Below, piece by piece: positions 9,230 through 18,200 of a DNA stretch of 64,000 nucleotides. The DNA lies in the NCBI GenBank assembly GCA_019695115.1, contig JAIBAP010000002.1, forward strand, positions 1-64,000. The letters run 5' to 3'. Every line of letters begins with the position of its first letter. The first letter of the stretch is position 1. The stretch comes from Caldilineales bacterium. Its GTDB lineage: Bacteria > Chloroflexota > Anaerolineae > J102. The notes under the pieces are model-generated. The model worked only from the letters and a program-made list of their open reading frames with translations. It searched no databases and was not told the origin of the DNA. The position numbers were made by a program, and so were the translations under genes.

Positions 9230-10024
9230 TCAGATGCCAACGGCGGCGGTCAGACGTTCGGGCTGAGGGATCGGCGCCTGCCCCGGCAGTCGACTGGCCA
9301 CAGGCGCGATCTGCCGCGTCGCTCGCCGTGTCACCGCCACAGGCGCATCGCTGACGATCAGCCCGTCTTGCAGCCGCACGATACGGCGCGTGTGTTCGGC
9401 GATGTCCGCTTCGTGCGTCACGAATACGATGGTGATCCCGTGTTTCTCGTTCAGATCTTGGAAGATGGCCATGATCTCCTCGCCCGAACGTGAGTCGAGA
9501 TTCCCGGTGGGTTCATCGGCCAGGATCAGGCTGGGCGAATTGACCAGGGCGCGAGCGATGGCTACGCGCTGCTGCTGCCCACCCGATAGCTCGTTGGGCT
9601 TGTGATGCAGCCGGTTGCCCAGCCCGACCATCTCCAGAGCGGCGACACAGCGGTCGTGCGAGCCGCTGCTGCCGGCATAGATCAGCGGCAGTTCGACATT
9701 GGCCAGCGCCGTTGTGCGGGCCAGCAGGTTGAAGCTTTGGAAGACGAAGCCGATCTTGCGGTTGCGCACGGCCGAGAGATTATCTTCTTTCATCTGGCTG
9801 ACGTCCTCGCCGCCCAGAAAGTAGGAACCAGTCGTGGGCACGTCGAGCGCGCCCAAGATGTTCATGAGCGTGGACTTGCCGGAGCCGGAAGGCCCCATGA
9901 TGGCCAGCATCTCGCCGGGTTTGACGTTCAATGACACCCCGCGCAGGGCCTCCACCGTCAGATCGCCCAGGCGATAGACTTTGGTGACATTCGATATCGA
10001 GATCAGCGTTTGTTCGTTTGACAT
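9230..10024 (-). CDS. ABC transporter ATPase, MacB/LolD type
   Basis: This 264-aa cytoplasmic ATPase energises the adjacent FtsX-type permease. It has Walker [10 protein letters not shown] (44-52, K50), Q-loop Q96, signature LSGGQQQR (146-153), Walker B LILADE (D170, E171) and H-loop H204, so all catalytic residues are present. A C-terminal extension of about 40 residues rich in Pro and Arg goes beyond the usual ~225-aa domain. It is first in the operon: ATPase, adaptor 1, adaptor 2, permease. Confidence 0.94.
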   Translation of the reverse strand: MSNEQTLISISNVTKVYRLGDLTVEALRGVSLNVKPGEMLAIMGPSGSGKSTLMNILGALDVPTTGSYFLGGEDVSQMKEDNLSAVRNRKIGFVFQSFNLLARTTALANVELPLIYAGSSGSHDRCVAALEMVGLGNRLHHKPNELSGGQQQRVAIARALVNSPSLILADEPTGNLDSRSGEEIMAIFQDLNEKHGITIVFVTHEADIAEHTRRIVRLQDGLIVSDAPVAVTRRATRQIAPVASRLPGQAPIPQPERLTAAVGI

Positions 10025-10199
10025 GTGAGACGCTACTTGAAAGGTTTTGGATGTGAGGTGTGCGCATCGAGCTTGGCTTGGCCTGTGCCCGATTCAACCT
10101 GATTCTGCGTTCGGCGTCTGAGATGGCGTTGAGTGAAATCTGAGCCGAGGCTGAGAATCGCTGCCCTTTTCAAATCGGCGACCGCCCCGTCTACCGGTC

Positions 10200-10790
10200 G
10201 CCTCCACCCCGTCGTCAGAGGGCCTGCCGCCGTGGCTTGCAGCCCCACCCAAGATGTTTTGTTGTCGCCAGTTGCGCCACTGCGGTCAGCACGGCATCCG
10301 GGCCCTTATGTTCGAGCGCATGCAACTGCGCACGCAGCCACTCCTGGACCGCACTGCTCCCCTCCCTCCAAATGGTCCGACCCACAGCGACAATAATGCT
10401 CACCGGCATGGGGAAAGTCCAGGATACGCGCAGCGTCGGGGCAGTGGTAATCGCTCACCTGCTGCGCCCATTCCATCCCATCCGCCACAAACCACACTGC
10501 AGGCACCGTCTCCACCGCGCCACGATGGGTTTCGCTAGGGCAAAACGTTTTCGGCATCCGTCAGACGCGAAAAGGAGTCGTGTTGAGCCGTGCGGATGAC
10601 CTTTTTCCCTTGACCTCTTCTGACGAACTGCACCTCCCCGATCACCATTTTCTTGACCCCGGCCCATTCCCCACCACCAACGGCATGATCGCACCATCCA
10701 CACTCACGAACAGAGGCTTTGGCTGCACGGGCGGTTCCGGCAACTCTCGCTCAATTCGCTCTCCAGCGTTGCTCTACCCTCCGTGCAGAC
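10200..10790 (-). pseudogene. Decayed ISKra4-like transposase
   Basis: The 887-bp gap between the ABC operon and the small secreted protein contains a broken transposase, readable on the minus strand through several frames. From about 10750 downward I read PLFVSVDGA, then after a frame change GGEWAGVKKMVIGEV, then after a stop and another shift ETHRGAVETVPAVWFVADG and ARILDFPHAGEHY. The last frame holds a VLTAVAQLAT-like piece. These blocks match the order of conserved blocks in ISKra4-family transposases (from memory of the family). At least three frameshifts or stops, and no complete C-terminus, mean it is dead. No terminal inverted repeats were recognised. The remainder of the gap (10025-10200 and 10790-10911) shows nothing clear. 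Confidence 0.72.
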
Positions 10791-10911
10791 AAGTGGTACT
10801 GTAACATAACCCATTCTTGCTGCCCAACTACCTCTTTTCCCAATCCGGCCATCACCTTATTTTCCTCACTTCGTGGTCTTGATAACTGGGTCGGCCTCAT
10901 GCAGCCCACGG

Positions 10912-11202
10912 CTACTCTGACGAATCCTTTGTCAGGCCCAGATAGGCGAGAGCGTAGGCTTCGATATCTGGCCAGTCGTCTCTGTTGACCAACTCGGGAT
11001 GCTCGCCCAAGAGGACATCTTTCAGGAAAACCTTGTATTCATCGGAGTGTAGACGAATAGTCAGTTGCTGTGTCTCGATATACGTTTGCAACACCTTCTC
11101 GACGGCTTGGTCTTGGGACGTTTGCTGTCGCCCCTGACAAGCGACCGGCAAGACGAGAGCCATCACTAGCACAGCCAAACAAAGAAGGTTTCGTCGATTC
11201 AT
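10912..11202 (-). CDS. Small secreted lipoprotein-like protein, amidase N-module
   Basis: This 96-aa exported protein starts MNRRNLLCLAVLVMALVLPVACQG, a signal peptide with a possible though non-ideal lipobox (PVAC). GGAGG stands 7 bases upstream of the ATG at 11202, which decides the start over a longer open frame. The rest (LQTYIETQQLTIRLHSDEYKVFLKDVLLGEHPEL ... YALAYLGLT) is homologous to residues about 37-92 of the amidase encoded next door (LTYLSDRQLAI ... YEVFLRDALMGEYPDL ... YALTQLGLT). It is therefore a free-standing copy of that N-terminal module. Function is unknown; it could be an inhibitor, chaperone or targeting partner of the amidase. Confidence 0.7.
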   Translation of the reverse strand: MNRRNLLCLAVLVMALVLPVACQGRQQTSQDQAVEKVLQTYIETQQLTIRLHSDEYKVFLKDVLLGEHPELVNRDDWPDIEAYALAYLGLTKDSSE

Positions 11203-11334
11203 CTGACGCCTCCATAACATGAGATAACTACTCAGACGAGGTGTACTCCGCAAAAGTTCCCCGAATGCGAAATCAGGCAATGGTCGACTCCGAAGTATAG
11301 CCAGTTTCGAGTCGACCATCGCCTACAATCTGTG

Positions 11335-12306
11335 TTAGAAGGTGCGCTTCATTCTGATGAGGATGAAACGCTGGTCGCTCGGCAGAGTGCGATCCAATTC
11401 GCGCAGCGACTTCCTAACGACATCGTTTCCACCCGGCCCAGTGTGATAGGTGAGATAGACGTCGTTGGCATCCCAGCTTGTGACGACCATCGTGTGGTAC
11501 GAAGTTCCACTGGCTTGAAGCTGGATGAAATCGCCTTGCCAGGCATCGTAGATGAGCTGGTTCAACTCCGCGGCAGTGCGACTGTACGCGCGACCATAGG
11601 CGTACCCCTGACCCCAGAGATAGGAACGGAATGGGTAGACCACCGACCACGGTGTTGACCAGGCCCAATCGCGCATGGTGCCGATGCACCACCAAACGCT
11701 GCGCTTGACGTACCATTCACTCGAAGTGTCTTCAGCCCGGCAGTCCCCTGTCCCACGTTGCGGAATGCCGCCTGCGAATGCAGCTTGACTAGCGAAGTTC
11801 GTGCAATCGTTGTCGAAATTGGGATAGCTTGAGTTTCGCTTCTTCTTACCATTTTCTGCCCAATTCAAGGCATAGGCCGCTGCTGCATCACGATTGTAGG
11901 TTCCCAAAGTCGCTGCTGGTGCGACGATTGCCTGAGTTCCTACCGCTCGCTCTCTTTGGTACAAGAATGGCAGAAAGATAGTGGATTTGAACGACGCCGG
12001 CCCTTCGACTTGCCAATCAGGGTTGGGGTCGGGAGTCAGACCAAGCTGGGTCAAGGCATACGCTGAGAATGCATTCTCGCCTACCTCGTTCAGCAGATCA
12101 GGGTATTCGCCCATCAGAGCGTCGCGCAAGAACACCTCGTAGGCTGAAGTATCAGGCGCAATAGCAAGCTGCCGGTCTGAAAGGTAGGTCAGTACCTCGG
12201 TTTCGACATTAGGCGATTGTGCTTGACCCAACGTTGGTGTAACAACGAGCAGAAGGCACAAAGTGCTCAGAATCAACATCAGCTTGCGTAAGTGTGAAGT
12301 TGGCAT
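11335..12306 (-). CDS. Secreted papain-like amidase (Amidase_6 type)
   Basis: This 323-aa protein has a signal peptide (about 1-29). An N-terminal module at about 35-92 is shared with the small neighbour. A short hydrophobic IFLPFL at 110-115 resembles the C-terminal tails of other secreted proteins here. The catalytic domain at about 136-320 carries NRDAAAAYALNWAENG, then YPNFDNDCTNFASQ with candidate nucleophile C168, and SYHTMVV with H271. Those blocks match the putative amidase family PF12671, whose members are thought to be NlpC/P60-like cell-wall or peptide hydrolases. The substrate is not known. It is preceded by its own promoter region and reads toward the small paralogue 132 bp downstream. 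Confidence 0.8.
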   Translation of the reverse strand: MPTSHLRKLMLILSTLCLLLVVTPTLGQAQSPNVETEVLTYLSDRQLAIAPDTSAYEVFLRDALMGEYPDLLNEVGENAFSAYALTQLGLTPDPNPDWQVEGPASFKSTIFLPFLYQRERAVGTQAIVAPAATLGTYNRDAAAAYALNWAENGKKKRNSSYPNFDNDCTNFASQAAFAGGIPQRGTGDCRAEDTSSEWYVKRSVWWCIGTMRDWAWSTPWSVVYPFRSYLWGQGYAYGRAYSRTAAELNQLIYDAWQGDFIQLQASGTSYHTMVVTSWDANDVYLTYHTGPGGNDVVRKSLRELDRTLPSDQRFILIRMKRTF

Positions 12307-12385
12307 CCTATCCTCCGGTATTTTTAGCCGATGGGGGTTCGTGCCTTACGGGGCGAACCAACAGGGAAAGTTGATAGTTAGAGGT

Positions 12386-12432
12386 ATCGCGGGGCGAACG
12401 ATCGTGTTGGCATTCTTCGCTCGCCCCGCGAT
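12386..12432. terminator. Hairpin downstream of the phosphodiester glycosidase gene
   Basis: A perfect 12-bp stem ATCGCGGGGCGA / TCGCCCCGCGAT with a ~23-nt loop lies in the 256-bp gap after the minus-strand gene at 12563. There is no long U-tract. It is most likely a transcript 3' end for that gene. Confidence 0.5.
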
Positions 12433-12562
12433 GTGATCGTGGCGTGGAAAAGATCCGGTGTCACCACCGTTTGGCTGAGCAACGTGACTTGAAAGAGGAG
12501 TGAAACATCTAGGGCGACCGTAGTATGGTATAACAACGCACCTGATTGTTACGGCGCTCTGG

Positions 12563-14533
12563 CTATTGGGAGAAAACCATCAGCGAGTTCGCAACAGGTC
12601 GCCCACCTCCAATAATGGAGCGCGGATTGGCATTCTTATACCAGACTTGGGTTGACCTACCACCGTCAAGTTTGATTGCCCGCCATGCACTTTCTGCGAT
12701 TAGCACCTCAGCGATCTGATCCATGGTTTTTGTTATGTCTGAGACGACGATGATGAGGTAACGACCATCCTGAGTAACGCCAGCGGCGGTCCATTTGATG
12801 CTGGTATTGCAGTACCAATCCCAGTCACCGTTAGGTTGTTCGTTGCGACACGGCTGGGTACTGTTCTGGTTTGAGCCTCCGATGCGCGCTCCATTCTCGA
12901 TAAACAGAGGGCCACCTCCAACCGTGTTATAGTAGGTGTCATTAGGCCACCAATCGTAGCAACCACCGGCTGACCCATTACAGGCGGTCAGCTTTCCCAT
13001 ACGCACAGCTTTTGTGCGGGAAATTGATAGCGAACTCACCTTCCACTCATTGCCATCTCTATCTGGTTCTGGTGGATCGGCATATTTACCATCAAAGCGA
13101 GAGCCATTTTTTACTGTCAAACCCTGTGGCCCATGGTGTCCTGTTCCATTTGAGTTATCGCCAAAGTAATCCGCATTGAATGCAAGAATTGGATTTCGGC
13201 TAGAATATGGTGCGCGAGCAACCATATCGCGAACATACTCGCGTGGACTAGCTGATGGTTTGCCATAGTTCACACTCGTCTTGTCCCCGGCCATAACCAT
13301 CTCGAATGATAGTTTCGAGTTCTGCATGTCTATCTTGAATACATGCACCCCTGATCGTGTGTGGTAGTCGATTCCGCTGCCACTGTCGCTGCCAGCGATG
13401 CTGAAGGTGGCGCTGCGGGAGGTAGTCTGGCCGTTGTAGGTGACGGAGAGGGTGTAGGTGTAGTTGCCGGGGCAATTGGAGGGTGTGCTGCCTTGCAGAT
13501 ACCATTCCGCCGGGCCGGCGGGGGTGTCGAGATTGCCTGACCAGAGCGTGACCGAGCCGCAGGGGCCGCTGAGCGACCAACGGAAGGCGGCGTTGCGGGT
13601 GGCGCCGGTGGTGTTGGTGACGACGCCGAGATAGCGGATGGTCTCACCGCCATTGAACGAAGTCTTGGTGTTGCTGCTGCCATCCCCGGTGCGCGCCGAG
13701 GTCACGGTCACACTGCCGCTGCCAGCGATGGTGAAGGTGGCGCTGCGGGAGGTAGTCTGGCCGTTGTAGGTGACGGAGAGGGTGTAGGTGTAGTTGCCGG
13801 GGCAGTTGGAGGGTGTGCTGCCTTGCAGATACCACTCTGCTGGGCCGGCAGGCGTGTCGAGATTGCCCGACCAGAGTGTGGTCGAGCCGCAGGGGCCGTT
13901 GAGCGTCCAGCGGAAAGCGGCGTTGCGGGTGGCGCCGGTGGTGTTGGTGACGACGCCGAGATAGCGGATGGTCTCACCGCCATTGAACGAAGTCTTGGTG
14001 TTGCTGCTGCCATCCCCGGTGCGCGCCGAGGTCACGGTCACACTGCTATCTGTAGGAGACAGGGCATCGCCTGCCTCCTGCATTGTTTCTTCAGAGGTGG
14101 ATGATCCATTGGCGCCTAATGGGACTCCAATTGGATGCGCATCTGTTGGAACCCCGAAGTCAGTGACTTCTATTTCTGATCGATGGTCAATCACAGGACC
14201 TTGCATCTCGATATCAGTCGATAGGTCCGATTGTGTTGATGTCGTATCAGATAGTGGCAGGGATCGAGGTTCAGCACTGATTATCGGACCATCCGGTGCA
14301 TCGATGTGAACGAAATCCTCGACCAGCCCACTATTCATAGGAAACGCATCTGCGTCCACCCCAGCTTCGGTCGTCATCGTCGCGAAAGGAAGCGGCACCA
14401 TCACAGGTTCTGCAAGGGACAGCGGAGGATCGGGCGGGTCCTCCCCCTGCGCCAGCGCCACCGCGCCGCCTAGGGCAAGGATGATGACACTCAAAACGAT
14501 GAGAATGCGAAGGACATGCCAAAAATGTTTCAT
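12563..14533 (-). CDS. Secreted phosphodiester glycosidase (NAGPA-like) with duplicated domain
   Basis: This 656-aa secreted protein has a signal peptide (about 1-30) and an acidic low-complexity region up to about 160. Two almost identical 110-aa beta-sandwich-like repeats follow (165-274 and 275-384; NTKTSFNGGETIRYLGVV ... TTSRSATF, each with a Cys pair). The C-terminal domain (about 388-656) has the NAGPA pattern: LAFNADYFGDN, GPQGLTVKNG, GGGPLFIENG, TAAGVTQDGRYLIIVVSD, AIKLDGGRSTQVWY and GGRPVANSLMVF (PF09992-like). Family members cleave GlcNAc-1-phosphodiester-type linkages or trim exopolysaccharide and teichoic-type polymers. GAGGAGG 7 bases upstream fixes the ATG at 14533; the longer frame would begin with TTG. 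A glycan target is inferred. Confidence 0.85.
   Translation of the reverse strand: MKHFWHVLRILIVLSVIILALGGAVALAQGEDPPDPPLSLAEPVMVPLPFATMTTEAGVDADAFPMNSGLVEDFVHIDAPDGPIISAEPRSLPLSDTTSTQSDLSTDIEMQGPVIDHRSEIEVTDFGVPTDAHPIGVPLGANGSSTSEETMQEAGDALSPTDSSVTVTSARTGDGSSNTKTSFNGGETIRYLGVVTNTTGATRNAAFRWTLNGPCGSTTLWSGNLDTPAGPAEWYLQGSTPSNCPGNYTYTLSVTYNGQTTSRSATFTIAGSGSVTVTSARTGDGSSNTKTSFNGGETIRYLGVVTNTTGATRNAAFRWSLSGPCGSVTLWSGNLDTPAGPAEWYLQGSTPSNCPGNYTYTLSVTYNGQTTSRSATFSIAGSDSGSGIDYHTRSGVHVFKIDMQNSKLSFEMVMAGDKTSVNYGKPSASPREYVRDMVARAPYSSRNPILAFNADYFGDNSNGTGHHGPQGLTVKNGSRFDGKYADPPEPDRDGNEWKVSSLSISRTKAVRMGKLTACNGSAGGCYDWWPNDTYYNTVGGGPLFIENGARIGGSNQNSTQPCRNEQPNGDWDWYCNTSIKWTAAGVTQDGRYLIIVVSDITKTMDQIAEVLIAESAWRAIKLDGGRSTQVWYKNANPRSIIGGGRPVANSLMVFSQ
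13381..14040. repeat. Two tandem 330-bp coding repeats
   Basis: Units 13381-13710 and 13711-14040 are nearly identical in DNA, differing by scattered substitutions only. Each encodes one 110-aa domain of the NAGPA-like protein. The near-identity at synonymous sites points to a recent duplication or ongoing gene conversion. Confidence 0.92.
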
Positions 14534-14601
14534 GGAAGGCCTCCTCAAGGGGCAACGAGTGTTTGGAATGGTTTTGGAATCGATCTTTCAGTTACGCAAG
14601 T

Positions 14602-14614
14602 ATGCAATTTGCAT
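14602..14614. promoter_or_regulatory. Inverted repeat in the promoter region of the 12563-14533 gene
   Basis: ATGCAATTTGCAT (6-bp arms around one T) lies about 70 bp upstream of the start codon in AT-richer sequence. It is a possible operator; no regulator is linked to it. Confidence 0.25.
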
Positions 14615-14708
14615 CGTGTTTGCTATACCGACGTATTGAAGTGCATTTTCAGCGGTTTAGCATGATAGCAGCGTTTTCTGGAGCCAAATATGTGCTGCTT
14701 TCCGTTGC

Positions 14709-14743
14709 CATGTGCGGCTCATTAGAGAGATGAGCCGCACATG
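14709..14743. terminator. Perfect 14-bp hairpin
   Basis: CATGTGCGGCTCAT / ATGAGCCGCACATG with a 7-nt loop lies 31 bp past the stop of the minus-strand gene at 14775. It is probably that gene's terminator; the plus-strand flank is T-rich (GGTTTGGTTTG) but the minus-strand flank is not. Confidence 0.5.
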
Positions 14744-14774
14744 GTTTGGTTTGTTGGCCAACTACCCCCAAACA

Positions 14775-15098
14775 TCAATTGCGGCAGACACGCCACCATG
14801 ATGCGGGATAGGGATCCCACCAGTTATAAGGCCAACTGTAGCCAGCACGAACAGTTCGGTCAGTATAGTATCCCCATACGGAAGGCCAAAGCGGACCGCT
14901 GACGCGCCAGCCAGCGTTGTTCACATCTACGCGGAATTGCACATAGTGATGCGGTTCATTATTCTCCCACTTCACTCCTTTTGAAGAACCAGCAAAGCAG
15001 GCGCCGCCAGCTTCGGCATACTGACCAATGGCAAGCAGGGTCAAGAGCAGCGTAACCAAGATAACGAGAACGAGGGTTTGATGTTTGGAAGTAATCAT
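14775..15098 (-). CDS. Small secreted aromatic-rich protein, unknown
   Basis: This 107-aa protein has a clear signal peptide (MITSKHQTLVLVILVTLLLTL ... AEA, about 1-30). The mature part of about 77 residues is rich in Trp and Tyr (SGPLWPSVWGYY, SWPYNWWDPYPASWWRVC) and contains two Cys that could form one disulfide near the ends. No family is recognised. It has its own terminator-like hairpin and a 144-bp gap to the large gene upstream, so it is probably transcribed alone. Composition suggests a small extracellular binding or structural protein. Confidence 0.6.
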   Translation of the reverse strand: MITSKHQTLVLVILVTLLLTLLAIGQYAEAGGACFAGSSKGVKWENNEPHHYVQFRVDVNNAGWRVSGPLWPSVWGYYTDRTVRAGYSWPYNWWDPYPASWWRVCRN

Positions 15099-15242
15099 GG
15101 TTCGGGTACCTTACGCAAGATAGAGAGAACGGAACAGGGAGAGAGAAAACTACGGGTGTGGAGCGTCCATCACCTCCTATTGATCTCCATTGACTTCGAT
15201 CTCCCAAAGAATCTGACAATTCATCGAACTATCTGACAATCT

Positions 15243-18200
15243 CTATCTCTCTGCTCTCCATAACCTAGGCAAGAACACCTTTTCCTGCACTGGCCAGGCC
15301 ACCACGATCTGACCTTCGCTCCAGACACCGTCCAGGCTGCCATCCTCGCCCATCTCCACCCCCTGCATTTGCGCCCATCCCGCCCCCGACCCGGACTGGC
15401 CTAGCAGCGCCGCCCCGCCAACCATCGACGCCTTCTCCCGCTCATGGTCGGGCGCTACCCAAATCTGACCCTGCGGCGCCGGACCGACGCCTGTATAGCG
15501 CACCGCATAGACCTGGCCGCCCGGCAGCCAGCCCTGCGGCAAGCCATCCGCCAGCGCCCCCAACACGCTCACGACCACGAAGGTGTCGTTTGGAACCTGC
15601 CCCGCTCGCAAGTGGAGCCAGAAGCGGCCATCGGGGGAATAGACATCGGCCGGGGCCAGCGCCGATAGCCCGCGAGCAGTGAAGGCTGCGCTCAGGTGCG
15701 GACCGGATGGCTGGCCATCGCTCGTGAGAATGGCGACCTTGCCGGTGGCGCGGAAACGGAGATCGATCGGCAACACTGCGCTTTGCACATCGCCTTCTCG
15801 GTGCAGACGGCTGCGGTCTGGTTCTTCTCCGGCCAACGCGTACTCGACCCATCCTTCCTCCTGGCCCGAGCCTGTTACCTCGACGCGTATTCCCTGCCCG
15901 TCCGTTTGCGGAGTCAACGTCATCCGCGCCGCTGTTCGAACATGGGCAGCCAACGCCGGGCGGGGATTGACCAGCGTCAGGTTGATGTCGCCTGTGGTCG
16001 AGATGGCGATCGTGGCCTCGACGCGGCGGTCGAGCGTGTGCAGAATCAAGGCCGATCCCTCGGCGACGCCGAAGAGATCGATGGAGTTGTTAACGGTCAG
16101 GCCCTGCTCGATATTCACCGTTCGCCCGTCTTGCTGCCCTACAGCGACTGTCCGCAATTGATACGACTGATTCGAATCGGTTGCGCCTTGCCAGTTGATG
16201 TACAGGGTTCGCAGCGGCGGGCCGTCTGGCGACGCCTGCCTGTCGATGACCGGCCACGGCCAGACGCGTTTCACCGGCCAGGTGTACGGCTCCGGTTGTG
16301 GCAGCACCTGGCCGCGACCGGACGGACGCCAGAGACAGTAGGAGACGTTGGGCGGAACAGGGACGCCGGGGCGGCAATCGAGCGAGGGCGCGCCATTGGC
16401 GGCGTGGAAACGGCGCAATACCGTGTCCCAATCCGATTCACCGCCGGTGCGATCCCAGTGCTCGGTGCGGGTGCAGGCTTCGCTCCACAATTCAGGTCGG
16501 AACTTGTCGGCTAACTCACTGGTATCGTATTGGTAATCCATGATCGAGGCTCGATTTGGCTCTGGTGGAGGATTGCCGGCCTGTTCCAGGTGGGTGCAGA
16601 AGGCATCTTGCGGTCCCTGACCGGCAGGGAAGCGAATATACTCATCGTAGAGGCCGAGCAGATAATGCCCCATCTCGTGGACAAGGGTGCGGTAGCCCGT
16701 GGCGCACGACCAGACGCCGGCAGGACAGTCATCGCCGTCGCCGCCTCGCCGGGAGCTATCGCCGTTCCAGAGCGGGCCAAAGCGGGCATCGAAGTCGCCC
16801 CGCGCGCCGTCTACGCCCGCCACTGCTGCACGAGGACGGATCTGGTTATTGGCGGCAATGCGAAGGTCGGCGTCGGCCCAATGCTCGCCGCGGTCGAAGA
16901 TCGTGATTCGACCTAGCGCCATCTGGCCGTCGGTCACATCGTAGAGATAAGCCGAGGCCCGGCGCAGAGCGAGTTGCAAGTCGTCCAGGTAGGTTTGGTC
17001 GGCGTCCCATTCGATAGAGACGGTCAGGTTGAACATGATGAGAGGGCTGTCGCGATAGACGACCAGGCGCCGCTCGCCGGGAGCAGAGTCATCGATCAGA
17101 CCGGGGTGCAGGGGGCCGAGGTCGGGACTTTGGCTGAGATTGGTGAGGAAGACCTGGAAGGCCCAGGGGTCGGCGGTCGCATCGCCATCCAGGTCACGGT
17201 CATGGGCGCTGCGCGCCGTGTGGCCAGAGATTGAGGCTGCGCTGAGTGGCTGTGGCGCCAGCGCGATCAACTCATCCCCTGCCGCCAACGGTGGCAAATC
17301 GAGCACGCCATCGCTGCGTGTCCGCCCCATAAACTCGCCGTTGCGGTAGACACGTGCCCCAGATTGTGGCGTTCCCCGTTCGTCCATCACCCGTGCATGA
17401 TAGTCGCCGGGCGTGGCGGTGGGAGTGGGGGTCGGCGTGGGGGTTGGTTGGATGACGACGTCGGTGACGCAGCGATAGGCGACCTGCTGATTGATATTCC
17501 AGATCACATCTAGGCAAGCGAAGTTCAACCTACTTTGCGCCAACCCAGACTGTTCAGCGCGAGTTCCCAGCAACTGCCGTGGATCCAGCCAGCCACGTTG
17601 AGCGTCACGCGGCTGTAAGCAGACGTGTGTGATATGGTTGGCGTCCAGGCAGTTCAGCACTACTACCAAATTCCCGACCGCGTCCGATTCCAATGCCGGA
17701 GAGCCGGCGCCAGTCTCACTGATGATGACACCTTGGAAGAGCGGTTCCGGCTCGCTCCACAGGCCCGTGGTCTCGCGGCGGCGATAGAATACGTCGCCTT
17801 GTGTCTGACCTGAGGCCAGGTAGGTGAGATGATAACGCCCGCGGTCATCGACTGCTCCTGCCGTCGAACCTGACCAGCGATCGTCGTTGGTCAGGCGTTC
17901 GGGCGCGGCCCAGGTGGCGCCGCCATCGCTCGAGTGCAGATAGCGCACCTCGACCCAGGTTGATGCGCAGCAAGGGTCGTTGTCATTGTAGGCGATGTGG
18001 ATGTCCCCATTTGGCCCTACATCGATATCAGGATGCCAACCGCCGCTGGCCAACTTGCGTTCTGGCCCCCAACTGCCACTCTGCGACCGCACCCGATACC
18101 AGATATCCCTAATGCTCCAGACAATATGAACGCGGTCATCCGACCCTACCGCCAGGTTGTAAGCATAGCCCCCGTTGGCGACTCGTTCGGGGGCCGACCA

